NCBI GenBank assembly: GCA_036346275.1
Contig: CM070717.1
Span: 7,561,178-7,625,177 of the forward strand
Direction of reading: 5' to 3'
Source of the DNA: Otatea glauca
Taxonomy: Eukaryota > Streptophyta > Magnoliopsida > Poales > Poaceae
DNA length: 64,000 bases
The notes under the pieces are model-generated. The model ran no database searches. It saw only the letters and a list, made by a program, of their open reading frames with translations, and was not told the origin of the DNA. The translations under genes and the position numbers were made by a program. Positions 22,806 through 36,057 of the stretch are shown here, piece after piece (the first letter of the stretch is position 1; each line of letters starts with the position of its first letter).

Positions 22806-23018
22806 CCTAGTTAGGAACTTAATTAGGGAAACATTGCATTTGAGTAGCTACCAGCTGAGAACCTGTTCCGCTTGTTCATTAATTCCAAAATTCCATTTAC
22901 ATTCTTCGCAAATACAAAAAAAATTCAAAGAATCAATGTAACAACATGTGCACACTCATGAACATCTGCCATGAAACCTGAAAAATAAATACAGATATCA
23001 AGGAGGTAATAATGCATA

Positions 23019-23259
23019 CTTCCTCCGATCACAAATATATGTCATTTTAGACATGGATACGATCTCTAAAAACAATTTTGATCACTAAATAAAAAAAATA
23101 CAATATTATAAAAGTAAGTTTTGACACAAATCTACACATTTGATTTTCATATATCAAATTTAAATATTTAAAAGCATATTGATAGTCAAAGTTTTAAAAC
23201 TTTGAATACGTGTATCTACAAAAAAAAAAAGACATGTATTTGTGACTGGAGAGGGAGGA
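23019..23259. mobile_element. Stowaway-like MITE with TA target duplication
   Basis: The left terminus cttcctccgatcacaaata pairs with the right terminus (inverse of tcctccctctccagtcac); both are followed inward by an atgtc block. TA lies at 23017-23018 and 23260-23261. The 241-bp AT-rich interior codes for nothing. Its right end is only 27 bp from the stop codon of the phosphate transporter gene. Confidence 0.8.
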
Positions 23260-23286
23260 TATACAGACGTACACACCAGCAGTCGA

Positions 23287-24932
23287 CTAAAGAGGCACAG
23301 TGTGTACACACACTGCCGTAGCGACTGCGGCGGCATCATCTGGTGGCTGTCCTTCTACGCTCTCTCCAGTGATCTCCTCGAGGGACTTCCCATTCGACTC
23401 CGGCAAGAGCAGAGTGAACACAAGACCAACTAGGTTGCACCCAACAAGGACGAACAGCAAGATCTGAATGTGTTTTCCCACGTACAGAAAGACAAAAACG
23501 CCGATGATGGCGCCAATCTTCCCAACCGCCCCAGATATGCCATGGCAGGTCGACCGTAGCCGTGCTGGGAAGATCTCTGCCGGAATGATGAAGGTTGTAG
23601 TATTCGGCCCAAAATTGGCAAAGAAGAAGATCAAGCCATACATGACGGCAAAGCCATGCCTGTTCCTGGGTTCCAGCCAGTGGTCATAAGTGATGGCAAG
23701 GCAGAGTATGAAAACGGTCATCATGGTAAATCCAAGAAACTGGATCTTTACACGGCCGACGCGGTCGACGAACGCAACAGTGAAGAAATACCCCGGTAGT
23801 GTACCGCAAAGCGCAATGGCAGTATGCACTGCAGTGATTTGGACCATTCGCTTGAGCGGATTGTCCATCTCCAGATGCGGCAGCAGACCGAACTTTGTGA
23901 AGATGTCCTTCATGAACATGTTGAGCGAGTAGAAGGTAATATCGAGAACGAACCAGCAGACGGTGGTGCCGAGGAGGTGAAGGCCATGGCGGTGTAGGAA
24001 CTCCATGGATAAGAGACCATACTGATCCTGCCTCGCGAGATCGTTCATAGCTTCTTCCTCCGGAACGATGTGCACGTTGAGGACGGCGGACATGTCCGAC
24101 GCAGCCTTCTTAGCGTTCTTGGCTACGAGGGCGGTGTATCTCGCCGTCTCCGGCATTTTCATGCGCCAGTAGTACGTGAGGAGAGCCGGAATTGCGCCAA
24201 ACATGACAACAATGCGCCAGACGTAGTCAGCCTTAGACGGCGATCTCTCGAAGGCCGCCGACACCATCATGCCAACGAGCCCAGCAGCAAGATTACCAAA
24301 ACCCTATAATTCCATTTCCATTAATGATGCAAATGTGTAAGCTACAAGTTGTGTCAATTTTACATTCATATATCAGAATTGAAGGTTTTTTTTTTCCTTA
24401 GACAACACAAGCAAATAATCTATCATGTCCTTACTTGCATAGCAAAAACGGCGGCGATGAAGGCGCCACGAGTCCTCTTGTTGGCGTACTCCGACATGAT
24501 GGTGGCCGAGAGCGGGTAGTCCCCGCCAATGCTGACACCGAGCCAGAAACGGAAGAAGCAAAGAACGGCTATGACGCTCCGACCAGTGCGCTTACTGAAG
24601 GAGAGGCCGGAAGCAAGGGAACAGGCGACCATGAGAATTAGCGTGACGCCGTAGATGCGCTTCCGGCCCATCTTGTCGCCGAGCCAGCCAAAGACGAGCT
24701 GTCCGGGGACCGCGCCGCAGAGTGCGATGCTGCTGACGGCGGCGGAGACTTCGAGAGGGAGCTGGCCATGGTAATAGATGTGGCCGAGGAGGTCGGCGAC
24801 GAGCGAGATGGAGAAGAAGTCGTAGGCATCGGTGAAGAAGCCCATGCCGGCGATCGCGATCGCCATGAAGTGGTACAGCTGCGTCCTTGCCACGTCCAGA
24901 GCGTGCAGCACTCTCAGCTGGCTACGAGCCAT
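23287..24932 (-). CDS. PHT1: PHT1 family inorganic phosphate:H+ symporter, two exons
   Basis: Exon 1 is 24435-24932 and exon 2 is 23287-24303. The 131-bp intron (24304-24434) has GT and AG ends and joins ...FAMQ to GFGNLAAG. The 504-residue protein begins MARSQLRVLHALDVARTQ, as PHT1 proteins do. It has the major-facilitator motif GWLGDKMGRKR (residues 82-92), the PHT1 signature GGDYPLSATIMSE (136-148), about twelve hydrophobic segments around a hydrophilic centre (PETARYTALVAKNAK), and the C-terminal motif LPESNGKSLEEITGE. It imports phosphate with protons at the plasma membrane. Start choice: in-frame ATGs at 25004 and 24980 would add 24 or 16 charged residues foreign to the family. The sequence recalls the rice PHT1;11/PHT1;13 group, which is linked to mycorrhizal roots; that subgroup is my impression only. 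No frameshift is seen. Confidence 0.93.
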
Positions 24933-25023
24933 TGGTCTCTCCGATCGAGCACTCGTTTCTTCCTCCCGTTGCTTTTGCATTGCTTCGGATAAATAGAGTT
25001 CCACAAACGGTTGCTTTCAGACA

Positions 25024-25033
25024 ATATATTTAT
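25024..25033 (-). promoter_or_regulatory. Candidate TATA box of the PHT1 gene
   Basis: On the minus strand the sequence reads ATAAATATAT, about 90 bp before the ATG at 24932. If it is used, transcription would start near 24995, downstream of the far-upstream ATG at 25004, which supports the shorter protein. Confidence 0.4.
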
Positions 25034-25279
25034 GGTCATTACTCATTAGTAGTTTATTTTTCTTATCACAAAGCAGTTAAGGGTTGCCTCCAGAGAGACA
25101 TCCGTGAGTAATTGGCATTACCAATTTGTTTATTTTTTCATATGTGCTTGTGAAACGAGACACTAGCATAAGGTTGACTGAATGACAGGATTGTCGGACG
25201 TCCTACGCTTAGTTGCATCCATTACATTTAGAGGAATAAATGTACGCATACCAAATACCCTGTTTACCCCTCTTAAATG

Positions 25280-25287
25280 GCATATTC
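25280..25287. promoter_or_regulatory. P1BS-type site (GNATATNC) upstream of PHT1
   Basis: The sequence gcatattc fits the palindromic PHR1-binding consensus used by phosphate-starvation genes. It lies about 350 bp before the start codon. A single match in 1 kb can occur by chance. Confidence 0.35.
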
Positions 25288-28200
25288 CAATCAGTCGATA
25301 TCTTTTACAAGCTCAAAAGCAGGGGTAGAAATAGAAAAGTACAGCAATGCACTCTTCATCAGTCGAATAAACAAATATTGTGAAACAGCAAATGCCAGCA
25401 AGCAGGACATATATATTGTGAGACAGAGGGGGTATTTAGGCATGGTAGAAATTAACTATTAGACTGAAAAGTACGTGCTTGATTGTTCCTACAAGGAAGT
25501 TAGCAGGGATTTTCGCTAAGTCGTTGTAGAAGTCCTGGACGGCAGGAAAAACCAACTATATCTGTTTTCGTCCATGAATAGGGTGTGTGACGTACCGGAT
25601 GAGATAATTAATGCGCGTCAGGTGTAATACATATCGTCTAAATCAGATGCAGATTCCGCTTTGTAAGACTGATCATAAAACCTATGTCGTCGACTGTAGG
25701 CGTTATGGAATAATTAAGGAGACCAGGTGAATCTGAGAACCCATATAGTGCAGTCCAGTGACATTTCCTCTCCCTACCGTCTGATCTAAAAACCCGTACT
25801 ATGCTGTCCAAACAAATCCTTGTCATAGTGTCCTGTTGCAAGTAATTACACCAACTTATATAGTACACCCTAGATAGAGAATATTACCAACTATCAGTAC
25901 AAAATGATGTTCAGTTCGATTAATTACCAACTTAATTAAGCCATATAGCGGTGGCCCATATAGTAACCGAGTCAAGTAACCCCTCCGTTCTTTTATACCA
26001 AGTTTTTGTAACATCCCAAAAAATAAAATAAAATAAAAATGGATATTTTAAATTTGAAAATGTTTATTTCTGAATTTTATTGGCATTATTTGTTTTTATT
26101 GGAATTTCCTAGATTTTGTGTTGAAGGAAAATCAATCAAAAGAGAATTAGAAAAGGGAAATGGTAAAATGGTAAACATAAAAGGTTAGAACAATTTACCA
26201 TGGAACCCTATAAATGCTGGTAAGTCAGTAAAGTCAACATGTAAAAATTTTATTCACACAAAAATAAATAAATGGAAGGAAGGAAAATACTTTTTGACTA
26301 GAAACAGTAGAAGTCAAGTTACTAGAAAATCTTAGAAAATCTTTCTGGAGCCATAAAAATTACCATAACACCCACAGAGCAGAATATACTTCTGGTAACA
26401 ATTTCAGGAATTTATCATGTAATTTAGTCCTTCTAAAAATTAAAAAACAGAGGCTTTGAAAATCTGAAAATTTTCATGCTAGAATTTTTATAAAATAATT
26501 ACACTGCATTTTAACTTGAAATTTTTATAGAGACATTATTAACCCAAACCAATCTAGTACAAATATTTTTAAAAATAAATAATAAAATTTGCATCCTTAA
26601 ATAAATCAAAATCCGAAATCAAAATTCTGAGCACTGCACAGTGTCAGAATTTGAATTAGTTAACCATGTGGTATTTTCATCCCAAAATTTTACTGGAAGC
26701 TAACCACTCCCATTAGACCATGGTCAAAAAGTTTTGCAATTTTTCAACTCAGTTGATGGCCATTTCGACGCCCAGTACTGAACCCATCATGTTCCTGTGC
26801 CTTTGGGGACAGCTCACCCCAATCCAGAGCCTTCTACCAAATTCCAGCAAGCCTTAAACCTTGTAAGCCAGTGATTTCCACGCCGAGGCCAGCCATTTGA
26901 GTCGTTCTCACCAAAGCCAGCAAGTTCCAAAGCCTCATAGCTCAAAGTAAGGCAGAGCAAGAACTCAGGTCTTAGAACTGAAGCCTCTCATGAGTAGCAT
27001 GCAGCCAACATCCAAAAATCAGTAAGCCAAAAGTGGAAGAGCAAGTGAAGAGCTCGGCTGCTGCATCTCCTCTAGAGCGCTGCCGATTTTAGCTCTATCA
27101 GCTCTTTGCCGCCGCAAGCAAAAAGTGGGGGGACCGATTCAAGCCAATTCGGTAAGAATTCTTGGAATCCATTCGTCATGGAGCTTCGCTGCGGCCTCCT
27201 GAGCTTTCCAACCTGTCGATTTTAGCTTCCTTTGCCCGCAACGCCACCGCACTGACTTCTTCTTCCCAACTCCGGTCGCACGGTGGCGGCCCAACTCGTC
27301 ACTTCTCCGAGCGAACCGAACGGCAAAATGGAACTCCTCCGCACCGCTGAAGCTCAATCTGGCATCATCCGAGCTCAAGCCTCTTTTCATTGTCTTCCAC
27401 GGTGAGGCACCATTCCCGCCGCCGCCTGGCCCACGGTGGCAGCCTGCTCCGGCCATCGTCGGAGGTAATTGACCCCTCCATCAGGTGCGGGGTGGTGCCC
27501 TGGTGCTCGCCGAGTGGTCGCTTCGGCCGGAGACCAACTGGAACACCGTCGCCGCCGTGCCCTAACGCCTCCTCTGCCCTGTCTCGCTGACTCCAGGGCT
27601 CGAGTCGTCAGTGGCGCGAGTAGAAGCCAGTGCAATCGGTAAAATACGCCAACCCTGTTTAGAAAGCGTATTTCTAATTTCATTAGGATTTTTCATACCC
27701 GAGTTAGTTCAATTAGCCATAACTTTTGCATTATAACTCCAAAATTAGTGAAATGAATTTATATATTCATGTAAAATCAGGCACCATCAGAATGTGCAAT
27801 AATATTTTGAAAATCTTCACTGGGTGAATTTGAAATTCAAATTTGAATAAAAGGCCTAAAGATATTCTGTGTATAAAATTCTGCAAACAAACTTAGAATT
27901 GAATGAAACCAATTTTAGTAAAATCCTTATGCTTCCAGAAGTTCAAATATGTAAAAATATTTAAATTTCATTTATGTTGAGCTACTTTCTATTAAAGGGT
28001 ACATTCAATACATTAAAAACTCAAATATACATAACTTATATAAAAAAAATCCAAAATAAGATGAAATAAGTTTCTAAATTTTAATTAGGCCATAAGGATT
28101 TGGAATATGTAAAATAATTTAGATGATCACTGTAGTTCAAATTATTTCAAGCAAGTTTGTTTAAAGACCCTTTTATGTAACATATAGTATATATGCAAAC

Positions 28201-30806
28201 TATAGCTCCTAAAATCATGAAATTATTCTCACATGTCCCTGAGGTTGTAAATGTCCCATTTCTGCAAAAACATTTGGAGTTGAACTCAGTTTGTATTAAA
28301 AAGTAAGCACAAGAAGCTTCTCTTGCATTGAAAATTGAATAGTTGAAATATGGATCAAATGAATTCAAATAAGCACCAAACCAGTTTTGTTGTACCCCTG
28401 ACATCATAAGGATCCCAGATGTGTAAAAATATTTAAGGTTTACCATAGAAAACAATAAATGTTTAGTAGTCAAAGTTTCAATGCTTGTATAATCCAAATA
28501 GTCATAACTTCCTTAAACTAACTTCAAATTTGACAAAACCAAATCCTATAACCTTGAAAAATAATTCCCTTGCTGGTTATGCAAAAATATCCTATGATTG
28601 TGTTAATCGGAATTAAGTCCTTGTAAGGCCCTAATGATCACTTATATGGAAACCATCTCGAATAGTAGCCAAATATCTCGGAATTAGTTTTAAAACAATT
28701 CTAGGGTCATCCCCTGTTTATGCCTGAAAAAGGGGTAGGTTATCTTATAGGGTGAAATCGCAAACTTATGTTGAAAACTGAATTTTTGTCGTGTAGTTAT
28801 AGAAATACTTAAGCCTTTTCAGTGGCTTATAAAATACCTCGTCTAAGTGTAAAACCTTATGAAAATAGCATAGAAATACTCTATAAAGTGCATACTACTA
28901 TATTCTAAAAGAAGTATTTCATTTTATTATGGTTTGCATATAAAATGAACTAGCAACATAACCCTAAATGTTATGTTTTCTAAATAAATGAAACACTTAA
29001 GCATTTTTAGCAACCCGTAGAATATCTCTTCTAAATGCTAATATTATGAAGATCAGTTCAGAAATGATATTTAGGATATGGACTATCATATTTTGGAAAA
29101 ATATTTTGTTTATAGACTAATATTCATCTGAATCCATCTAGTGCTATAACCCTAAGTGATAATTATAAACCTTATTATCATATAAGCTTTTTCAACAATG
29201 AATATAATATCTCCTCCAAACCTAAAAGTTTATGAGATCAGCTTAGGATTGCTATCCAAAGTATAGACCACCTTATTCCGAAGAAATAATCTTGTTTCAT
29301 CATGTTTTGCATATAAATTCTATTAGCCAAATAACCTTAAGTGTTATGGTTCCTAATCTTTATAATATGAATAAGCGGACTTTGTAATAATGAAGAAGTT
29401 TGTAGATAATATATTTGTATCATCAGAACCTTCTTAAAAACCATGTATAAATCTAGTAACCTAGCTTAACAGATCCAACTCATTCAAAATCACTTTTTAT
29501 GCAAAATCACTTAAGGAATTAAGTGCTATTCGCTTAACCATTTAACTAGTGTTTTACTTCTTTTAATCCAAATAATTTTAGCATCTGTAATTCGAAGTTA
29601 CAAAAGTAAGAATTCATAATTTTAGCCTCTTGCATTCGTAGTTCTAGAAAAGACAATCTATAAAAGGAAACCGTATTTGTTCCTCATAAAAGTCATTATC
29701 TATATGCGGTGTAATTATCTATATCATCAGGTCTTGAAATCTCATACTCCAAACACCTAAAACATTACTATTTTCCGCAGTGAATCTTTATTTGGTTTTC
29801 TGTCGGTTTTCTTTTTGCCCTTATTAAAGTTGGTTATTTGCTATATTTTCGGTTGATCGACGTGTAGAATTCGACGTCCCTTCCTCCGTCGATGCCTCCG
29901 TCAGCCGTGACCTCGTCTTCACCGTAAGCAATGATTAAGCAAGGCAAGCCCTCCTTTGACCATCTTGATCCCAGTATTTAATTTACATGTTGTTTATCAA
30001 ATTGTTTCATGCATACACTTATTTTCTGTAAATTCGCTATTTTGTGGTACAGGTAGATATACATGTTGTCTCATGAAACTCCTTGATAATTATGCACGTG
30101 TGAACCTTGATACCCATAGAATAAGGCTTGACAATACTTAATGTCATCTTGGGTATATGCGATCATATTAATCATGCTTAGCCATGCTTGTTTAGCAAGG
30201 AGTCAGATGATCATGATTAAAATTGTTTACTGAAATGTTTTATATGGAACCTAAATGGTCCTTTTTGGGAAAATGGTTGCTGGTAGTTTGCTAAAAACTC
30301 CAAAATAAAACTATGGTTTGACGCGGGCGATTATTGGCAATAGCTGGATGTGTAGAGGGATTTGCACGTAGTGTAGGGTGGTAGCCCGTGTCGAGTTAAG
30401 GACCGAGCAAATGGGATGTTGTAGATCCATGTTTCCGTACAACCACAAGTGTTGGTATGGGACAACCTTAAACCAATTAAGTTATTTAGTTTAACTTTGC
30501 ATTTATGGAAGGCGGGAGATTGCACAGGCATTCCTTTCCAGGTCTGCTTGTAGGGGTTTCTACATACCAATGCAACGGTGTACGCCTTGCCATGAACAGA
30601 AACGTGGTGTTGGGTGTGATGTGAATGGATCCAGGTCTTGGGTGAGTGTTTCTGTTTCTATGGCGAGGGCTTAACGTCCCGGGCTGATGCAAAGTTAACC
30701 TAGATAATGTAAAGGTTTTTGTCATGAACATTCTGGCCACACGCCCAAGGTGCGTGAAACTTGCGGCAAAAAGAAAAGGTCATGACTTGTGGGTAAAGTT
30801 GTACAC

Positions 30807-30836
30807 CTCTGCAGAGTGTAAGATCTAATCGATTAG
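30807..30836 (+). other. Palindrome block in solo LTR
   Basis: The palindromes ctctgcagag (30807-30816) and ctaatcgattag (30825-30836) occur in the same order as in the other LTRs at 35848, 49301 and 55600. The third palindrome is decayed here (ccacgcccgcgg). Confidence 0.6.
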
Positions 30837-32468
30837 CCACGCCCGCGGTTATGGGCACTTGGGGAAAATCCTCCCAATGTTAGAGTCTTTGGTATTTTCT
30901 AAAATGGGTTTGGTCTGAACTTGTTTTTATCAACTGTTGCTTTTTGTCGAAGGGCTGACATTGATGGACCTTATGGTTTGGATTATTCGAACTCACGTCA
31001 TGGAGGACTGTGAGTATTACTTACTGTTGTATCTATTTTGTGATCAATCAACTTGCTCTTATAAATTCTGTTTGCAAATGATAACTTGTTTTACAATTAA
31101 ATCTTGCTTTATGCAAATTAACTGTATTAGCCTTTCCTTTGAAATGGCCTGCATATATTTTAGGTTTTACTCAAGTCTTGTTGAGTACGTAAAGTACTCA
31201 CTCTTGCTTAATTATTATTTTAGGTGGATGAGTTAGCGAGGCTTCGAGTCTCTTTTCGTCGCAGATTGCGGGATCTTTGTAACATCCCGAAAAATGCAAT
31301 AATATAAAATTTCATATTTTGAATTTTGATATATTTATTTCTGATTTTCCTGACATGATTGGAATTTATTTGGATTTCTTTGGATTTTTGTATTGAATGA
31401 AAAATCAAACAACTAGAATTAAAGAATGGATAATGGTAAAAAGATAAAAAGTTAAAAGATAAATTTTGGAAAAATTACCATGGAACCTTAACCACTCTAG
31501 TAAGTCAGTAAAATCAACAAGTAAAATTTTATGCACAGAAAAATGGGTAAATAAAATTTATGGCACCCCTTTTTGACTAAAAACAGTGCAAGCCAGAATT
31601 AATGAAAAATATTCGAAGTTTATCTGGACCTGGAAAAATTACCATAACACCCTCATGGTAAAACCTATCTCTATTAAAAATATCAGTAACTTATCTTGTC
31701 ATTAAGACCTTATAAAAATTCAAAAACAGAGGCTTTAAAAACATAGAATTTGCCATGTCAGAATTTTTATAAAATATTCACTTGAGATTTTGACTTGAAA
31801 TTTTTATGAAGATATCAATAAGTCAAAATTAATTCTTATAAAAAGTTTTGAAAATAATAAATGCAAATTGAACCTTTAAATAAATAAAAACCGAAATGTG
31901 AAAATCGGGTGATGCATGATGTCGAATTTTTATAATCCAACCATGTGGTATTTTAGTCTCAAAATTTTACTGAAGGTTAGAAACTACCAGGAGAGGTCGG
32001 TCAAAAAGTTTCACAAAATTAAACGATGATCTGATGGCCATTTTAATGCTCACATGGATCTGTCCGGCTGGAAGTTATCCTCTGACTCACCTTCACCCTC
32101 TGACGTGTGGGCCGTCCACTAAACCGTAACGGTTAGCTGGCGGAAACGGAAAAATACCCCCTCTCACTGTCGGTGGACCTGTGTCCCGCTTGTCGCCCAT
32201 CGCCTCGTTCCTCCTCTCTTCTTCTCACGCATGCTCGATTTTCTCCCGATTCTTCCCGGTCAAGCCCTTGGCGCGCACGGTCGTGTCTGTCTCGGTGTGC
32301 TTCACCGCCCGCCCGATTCAGCGCATGAGCCATGCTTATCCTTGCCAATCTGCACAGGCAGCCTTGCACCACGCCTCGGGTCAAATCTCGCGACATCTCG
32401 TCAACTACAAACAAAACCGCCGCAACTCCCCCTCCCTTTCAAACCCTGTTTTACTAACCTGTGCCGGC

Positions 32469-32476
32469 TATAAATA
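32469..32476 (+). promoter_or_regulatory. TATA box of the second element's LTR promoter
   Basis: TATAAATA sits in a GC-richer context, followed after about 30 bp by a pyrimidine-rich stretch (cctcctttctctt) that could hold the transcription start. Confidence 0.5.
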
Positions 32477-35400
32477 CCTCAGCAGCATCACATTGAAGCC
32501 TCCTTTCTCTTAGCTATTCCCAGAACCAAATGCCAGGGCTTGAAACTCTCCTCTTCGCCATTTTTGCCAGAGACCCGAAAAGGAGGGGAGAAAGCCATCC
32601 AAGCCATTCGGTGAGAATCATTCAAAATTGATTACGTCTAAATCTTTCTAGTGCTTCTGTAAGTCCTTGCGCACCGTTAATTCCACTAAACCTCACTCAA
32701 TTCGCCGCTACCACCGTTGCCCTTCTTCTCCAACTCCGGCGTCCGGTGGCGCGCTTCCTCGGCCAAGCTCCGAACAAACCAACCGCAAAAATGGGATCCC
32801 GTAGTCACACTGATGCTTAATCTATCACCCATTCGAGCTCAACCTTACCCGTCGTCTTCCCGTGAGCCTCTTCTTCCGCCGCGCAGTCGCCGGTGGCGGC
32901 TCGCTCGCTCGGTCGTCCTCGCCGTGAAGCGAGCCCACCTACGTGTGCGCCAAGACCTCCGGTTCTCTTGTGCCATCCATTCGCCGGAGATTCGCCGTAA
33001 GCTTGCTGCTGGCCCATTGCCACCGGTCAAAAGGACCTTAGTGCAACCGGTAAAGGCGTCTTCTCTGTTTGAAAGCGTATTTTCATTTGTTTCAGTTATT
33101 TTCAATACCCGATTTAATTCAAATACTTTATTACTTTTGCATTATAACTCCGAATTGAGTGAAATCAAATTATAAATTCATCTAAAATCTAGTTATTTCA
33201 GAATATAAAATAATATTTTGAAAATGTTCACTGGGTAAATCGAAATTCAAACTTGAAAGAAAAGGCTAAAAACACACTTCATAATAAAATGTTGTAAACA
33301 AACCTTAGGTGGAATGAAATTAATTTTAGTGAAATAATCATGTTTCCAGGAGTTCAAATATATAAAAATATTTAAATTTCATTATTGTTTGAATTACTTT
33401 CTATTAAAGATTGCTTTCAATGCAATAGAAATTCCAATATACATTATTTGAATAAAAGAAATATAGAATAAACAAAAATTGATTTCTAAACATTATCATG
33501 GCAGTATAATACCTTAATTTTCCAAAATAATTAATAAATGAACTCGCCTTGAATTAACTTAAAAAGGATGAAATAACTTAAACATAAAATGTGTAAATGT
33601 ATATGGATAGAAAGTTGAATATTTAAAACATGAGTCAAATGAACATCAAAACAGTTTTGCTATATTCCTAGTAGCACAAAGATTCCAGATATAAAATAAT
33701 ATTTAAAGTTTACTATATAAAACAGTAAATGATTAATAGTCAAAGTGTTAATAAATTGTATGATTTAAATAGCTATAACTATCACCACTAAACTCTGAAT
33801 TTGATAAAACCAAATTATATAGCTTTGAAAAATAGTACCCTTGCTGTTTAGGCAGAAATACCTTATGTTTGTGCTAGGTTGAAACAAAATAATGTTAAAC
33901 CCTAATGATCGTTTATAGGAAAAACATCGCGGATAAAAGCCAATTGTCGCGAAACCAACCTTAAATTACTTCTAATATCATGCCCTATTAATGCCTGAAA
34001 AATGAGTAGATTATCCTAGGCGGTGTAGTCGCAATATAATATCAAAAGTGAACCCTTATCGAGTAATAAATTGAACTATCAAGCTTTTTCATCAATCCAT
34101 GAACCTCTCGTCTAAACGCAAATGTAATAGAAATCAGTTTAGAAATGATATTTAGGATATGGTCTACCATATTCTAGAAAAATATTTCATTTACAACTTT
34201 TGTTTCAATTAAATCTTGCTAGTCAAATACTCTTGAAGGTTATAATTGTTATAGTCTTTAATATCATATAAGCATTTTCATCTATGAAAATAATGTCTAA
34301 ATCTAAACTCAAAAATATATGAAATCAGCTTAGATATGTTATTCAAAGTATATGCTATTAAGTTCCGAAGAAATAACCTTATTCCATCATGTTTTGCTTA
34401 AAAACTTTAATAGTCAAATAACCCTTAGTTGTATGTTTAATAAACCTTGTCATAGCAAGAATAAGTGATCCTAGTAATAAGAAATTTGTAGTTAATATAT
34501 TTGTATCACCAGAACCTTCTTAAATCTATAAATAAGTCTAATTAACTAGCTTGTCAATCATAACTTAATGAAAACCCTTCGCATACAAATCTTAAGGCCA
34601 AGTGCTATTAGCGTAACCTTAACTAGTGTTTCAACTCTTTTAATCCAAATAATTTTAGCATCTATAATTCAAGTAATAAATATTAGAATTCATAATTTTA
34701 GCCTCTTGAATTAAGTAAATCAAGAGAAGATAATCTATAAAAGAAACCCTGTTTCGTTATCTCAAAACCATTAAGAATATGAATTTGTAAGTATCTAAAT
34801 CATGAGGTCGTAAATAATTCAACCCTAAGTGTTCCTGTTTTCTGCAATGAATCTTTATTTGATTTTACATGCATCTTCTTTTCGCCTTTATTAAAGTTTA
34901 TTATTTGCTATTTTCCGATCAATCGACGTGTAGAATTCGACGTCCCTTCCTCATAGTTGCCTCAAGTAAATGCTGCGATCGCGTCTTAAGTAAATAAACG
35001 ATATATGAGCAAGGCAAGCACCTCCTTGAACATGTTGAACCCAATAATTTACCTACTCTATGTTGTTTTTGCTTATGTACAGTGCATCCGGATAGTTCTC
35101 CTAAAAGCGCTAATTTGGGTTAGAGCTGTAGCTAATCCTGTAAATTATGGTTTGCCTCAATCTGTATGAACATGTGAACCTTGTAAGCCTTAGTGGATAG
35201 CTAGACAATGTTTAATGTCATTTTGGGTATAACCGCTAGCATAAAATATCCGCTTAAGCTGTTGATCGTGTTTCATTCTTTTCAACGTATGTATGATCCT
35301 CATTTGGGAAAATGTTGCTAGTACTTTGATTAAAACCCAAAACTAAAACTATGGTTTTGATGCGGGCGATTATTGGCAATAGCGGAGGTGTAGAGGATTT

Positions 35401-35847
35401 GCACGTAGTTAGGGTGGAGTATCGCCGTGTCGGATTAAGGACCGAGCAATGGGACGCTATAGATCCAAGAATTTCGTACAACCACGAGGTTTGGTATGGG
35501 GACAGTCTTAGCCTATTAAGTTATTTAGGTGTGGCTTTGCATCTAAGGAAGGCGGGAGTTATGCACAGGCATTCCGGTTCGGTCTGTCTGTAGGGGGTTT
35601 ACTTACCAATGCAACGGTGTACGCCTTGCCGTGAACAGAAACGTGGTGTTGGGTGTAATGTGAAAGGATCCACGTCTTGGGTGAGTGTTTCTGTTTCTAT
35701 GGCGAGGGCTCAACGTCCCGGGCTGGTTCAAAGCCACATCTAGATAATGTAACGGCTCTGTATGATCTCCTTGCCGACACACCAAAGGAAGTGTGTTAAC
35801 TGATCTGGCAAAAGAGGTTGATCATTCCTTGTGGGTAAAGTGTACAC

Positions 35848-35888
35848 CTCTGCAGAGTGTAAATCTAATCGATTAGCCGTATCCACGG
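35848..35888 (+). other. Triple palindrome block in 5' LTR
   Basis: Three self-complementary motifs follow one another: ctctgcagag (35848-35857), ctaatcgattag (35865-35876) and ccgt-atcc-acgg (35877-35888). They are preceded by gtgggtaaagtgtacac. Confidence 0.65.
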
Positions 35889-36057
35889 TCAAGGACACTT
35901 GGTGAAGTCATTCCAATGTTAGAATGCTTTTGTATTTCCAAAAATTGGGTTTTGGTTTGGAACTTGTTTAGCAGCTTTTGTTTTCATGTCAAAGGATCGA
36001 CATTGATGGATTCCATTTTTGGATTATTCGTTATTCACGATGGGTTGTGAATATTAC

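Larger units (their letters stand above)
25005..26001. other. Upstream region of PHT1, no further gene seen
   Basis: Beyond the two candidate sites above I see no gene. At the far end a Stowaway-like start (ccctccgttctttta, 25981-25995) is cut by the LTR inserted at 26007. Its continuation may be 50287-50342. Confidence 0.5.
31278..36057 (+). repeat. 5' LTR of the second element
   Basis: The first 4.8 kb of an LTR of about 5.3 kb, cut by the insertion at 36058. The part 33611-36057 is nearly identical to 47067-49510 in the 3' LTR. Frames in the GC-rich segment 32100-33100 do not resemble known proteins. Confidence 0.8.

Noticed and set aside
25005..26001. Mycorrhiza-type promoter element (CTTCTTGTTC) upstream of PHT1
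   Set aside because: I looked for it on both strands and found no match, so the subgroup assignment has no promoter support.
32133..33175. Host gene upstream of a TATA box in the second LTR
   Set aside because: The frames are short, unlike known proteins, and lie entirely within an LTR; the TATA box fits the retrotransposon promoter.
26007..36057. Units at 26007 and 31278 as the two LTRs of one element
   Set aside because: There is no interior between them, each has its own target duplication (gtttt, atctt), and the first LTR resumes at about 50026.
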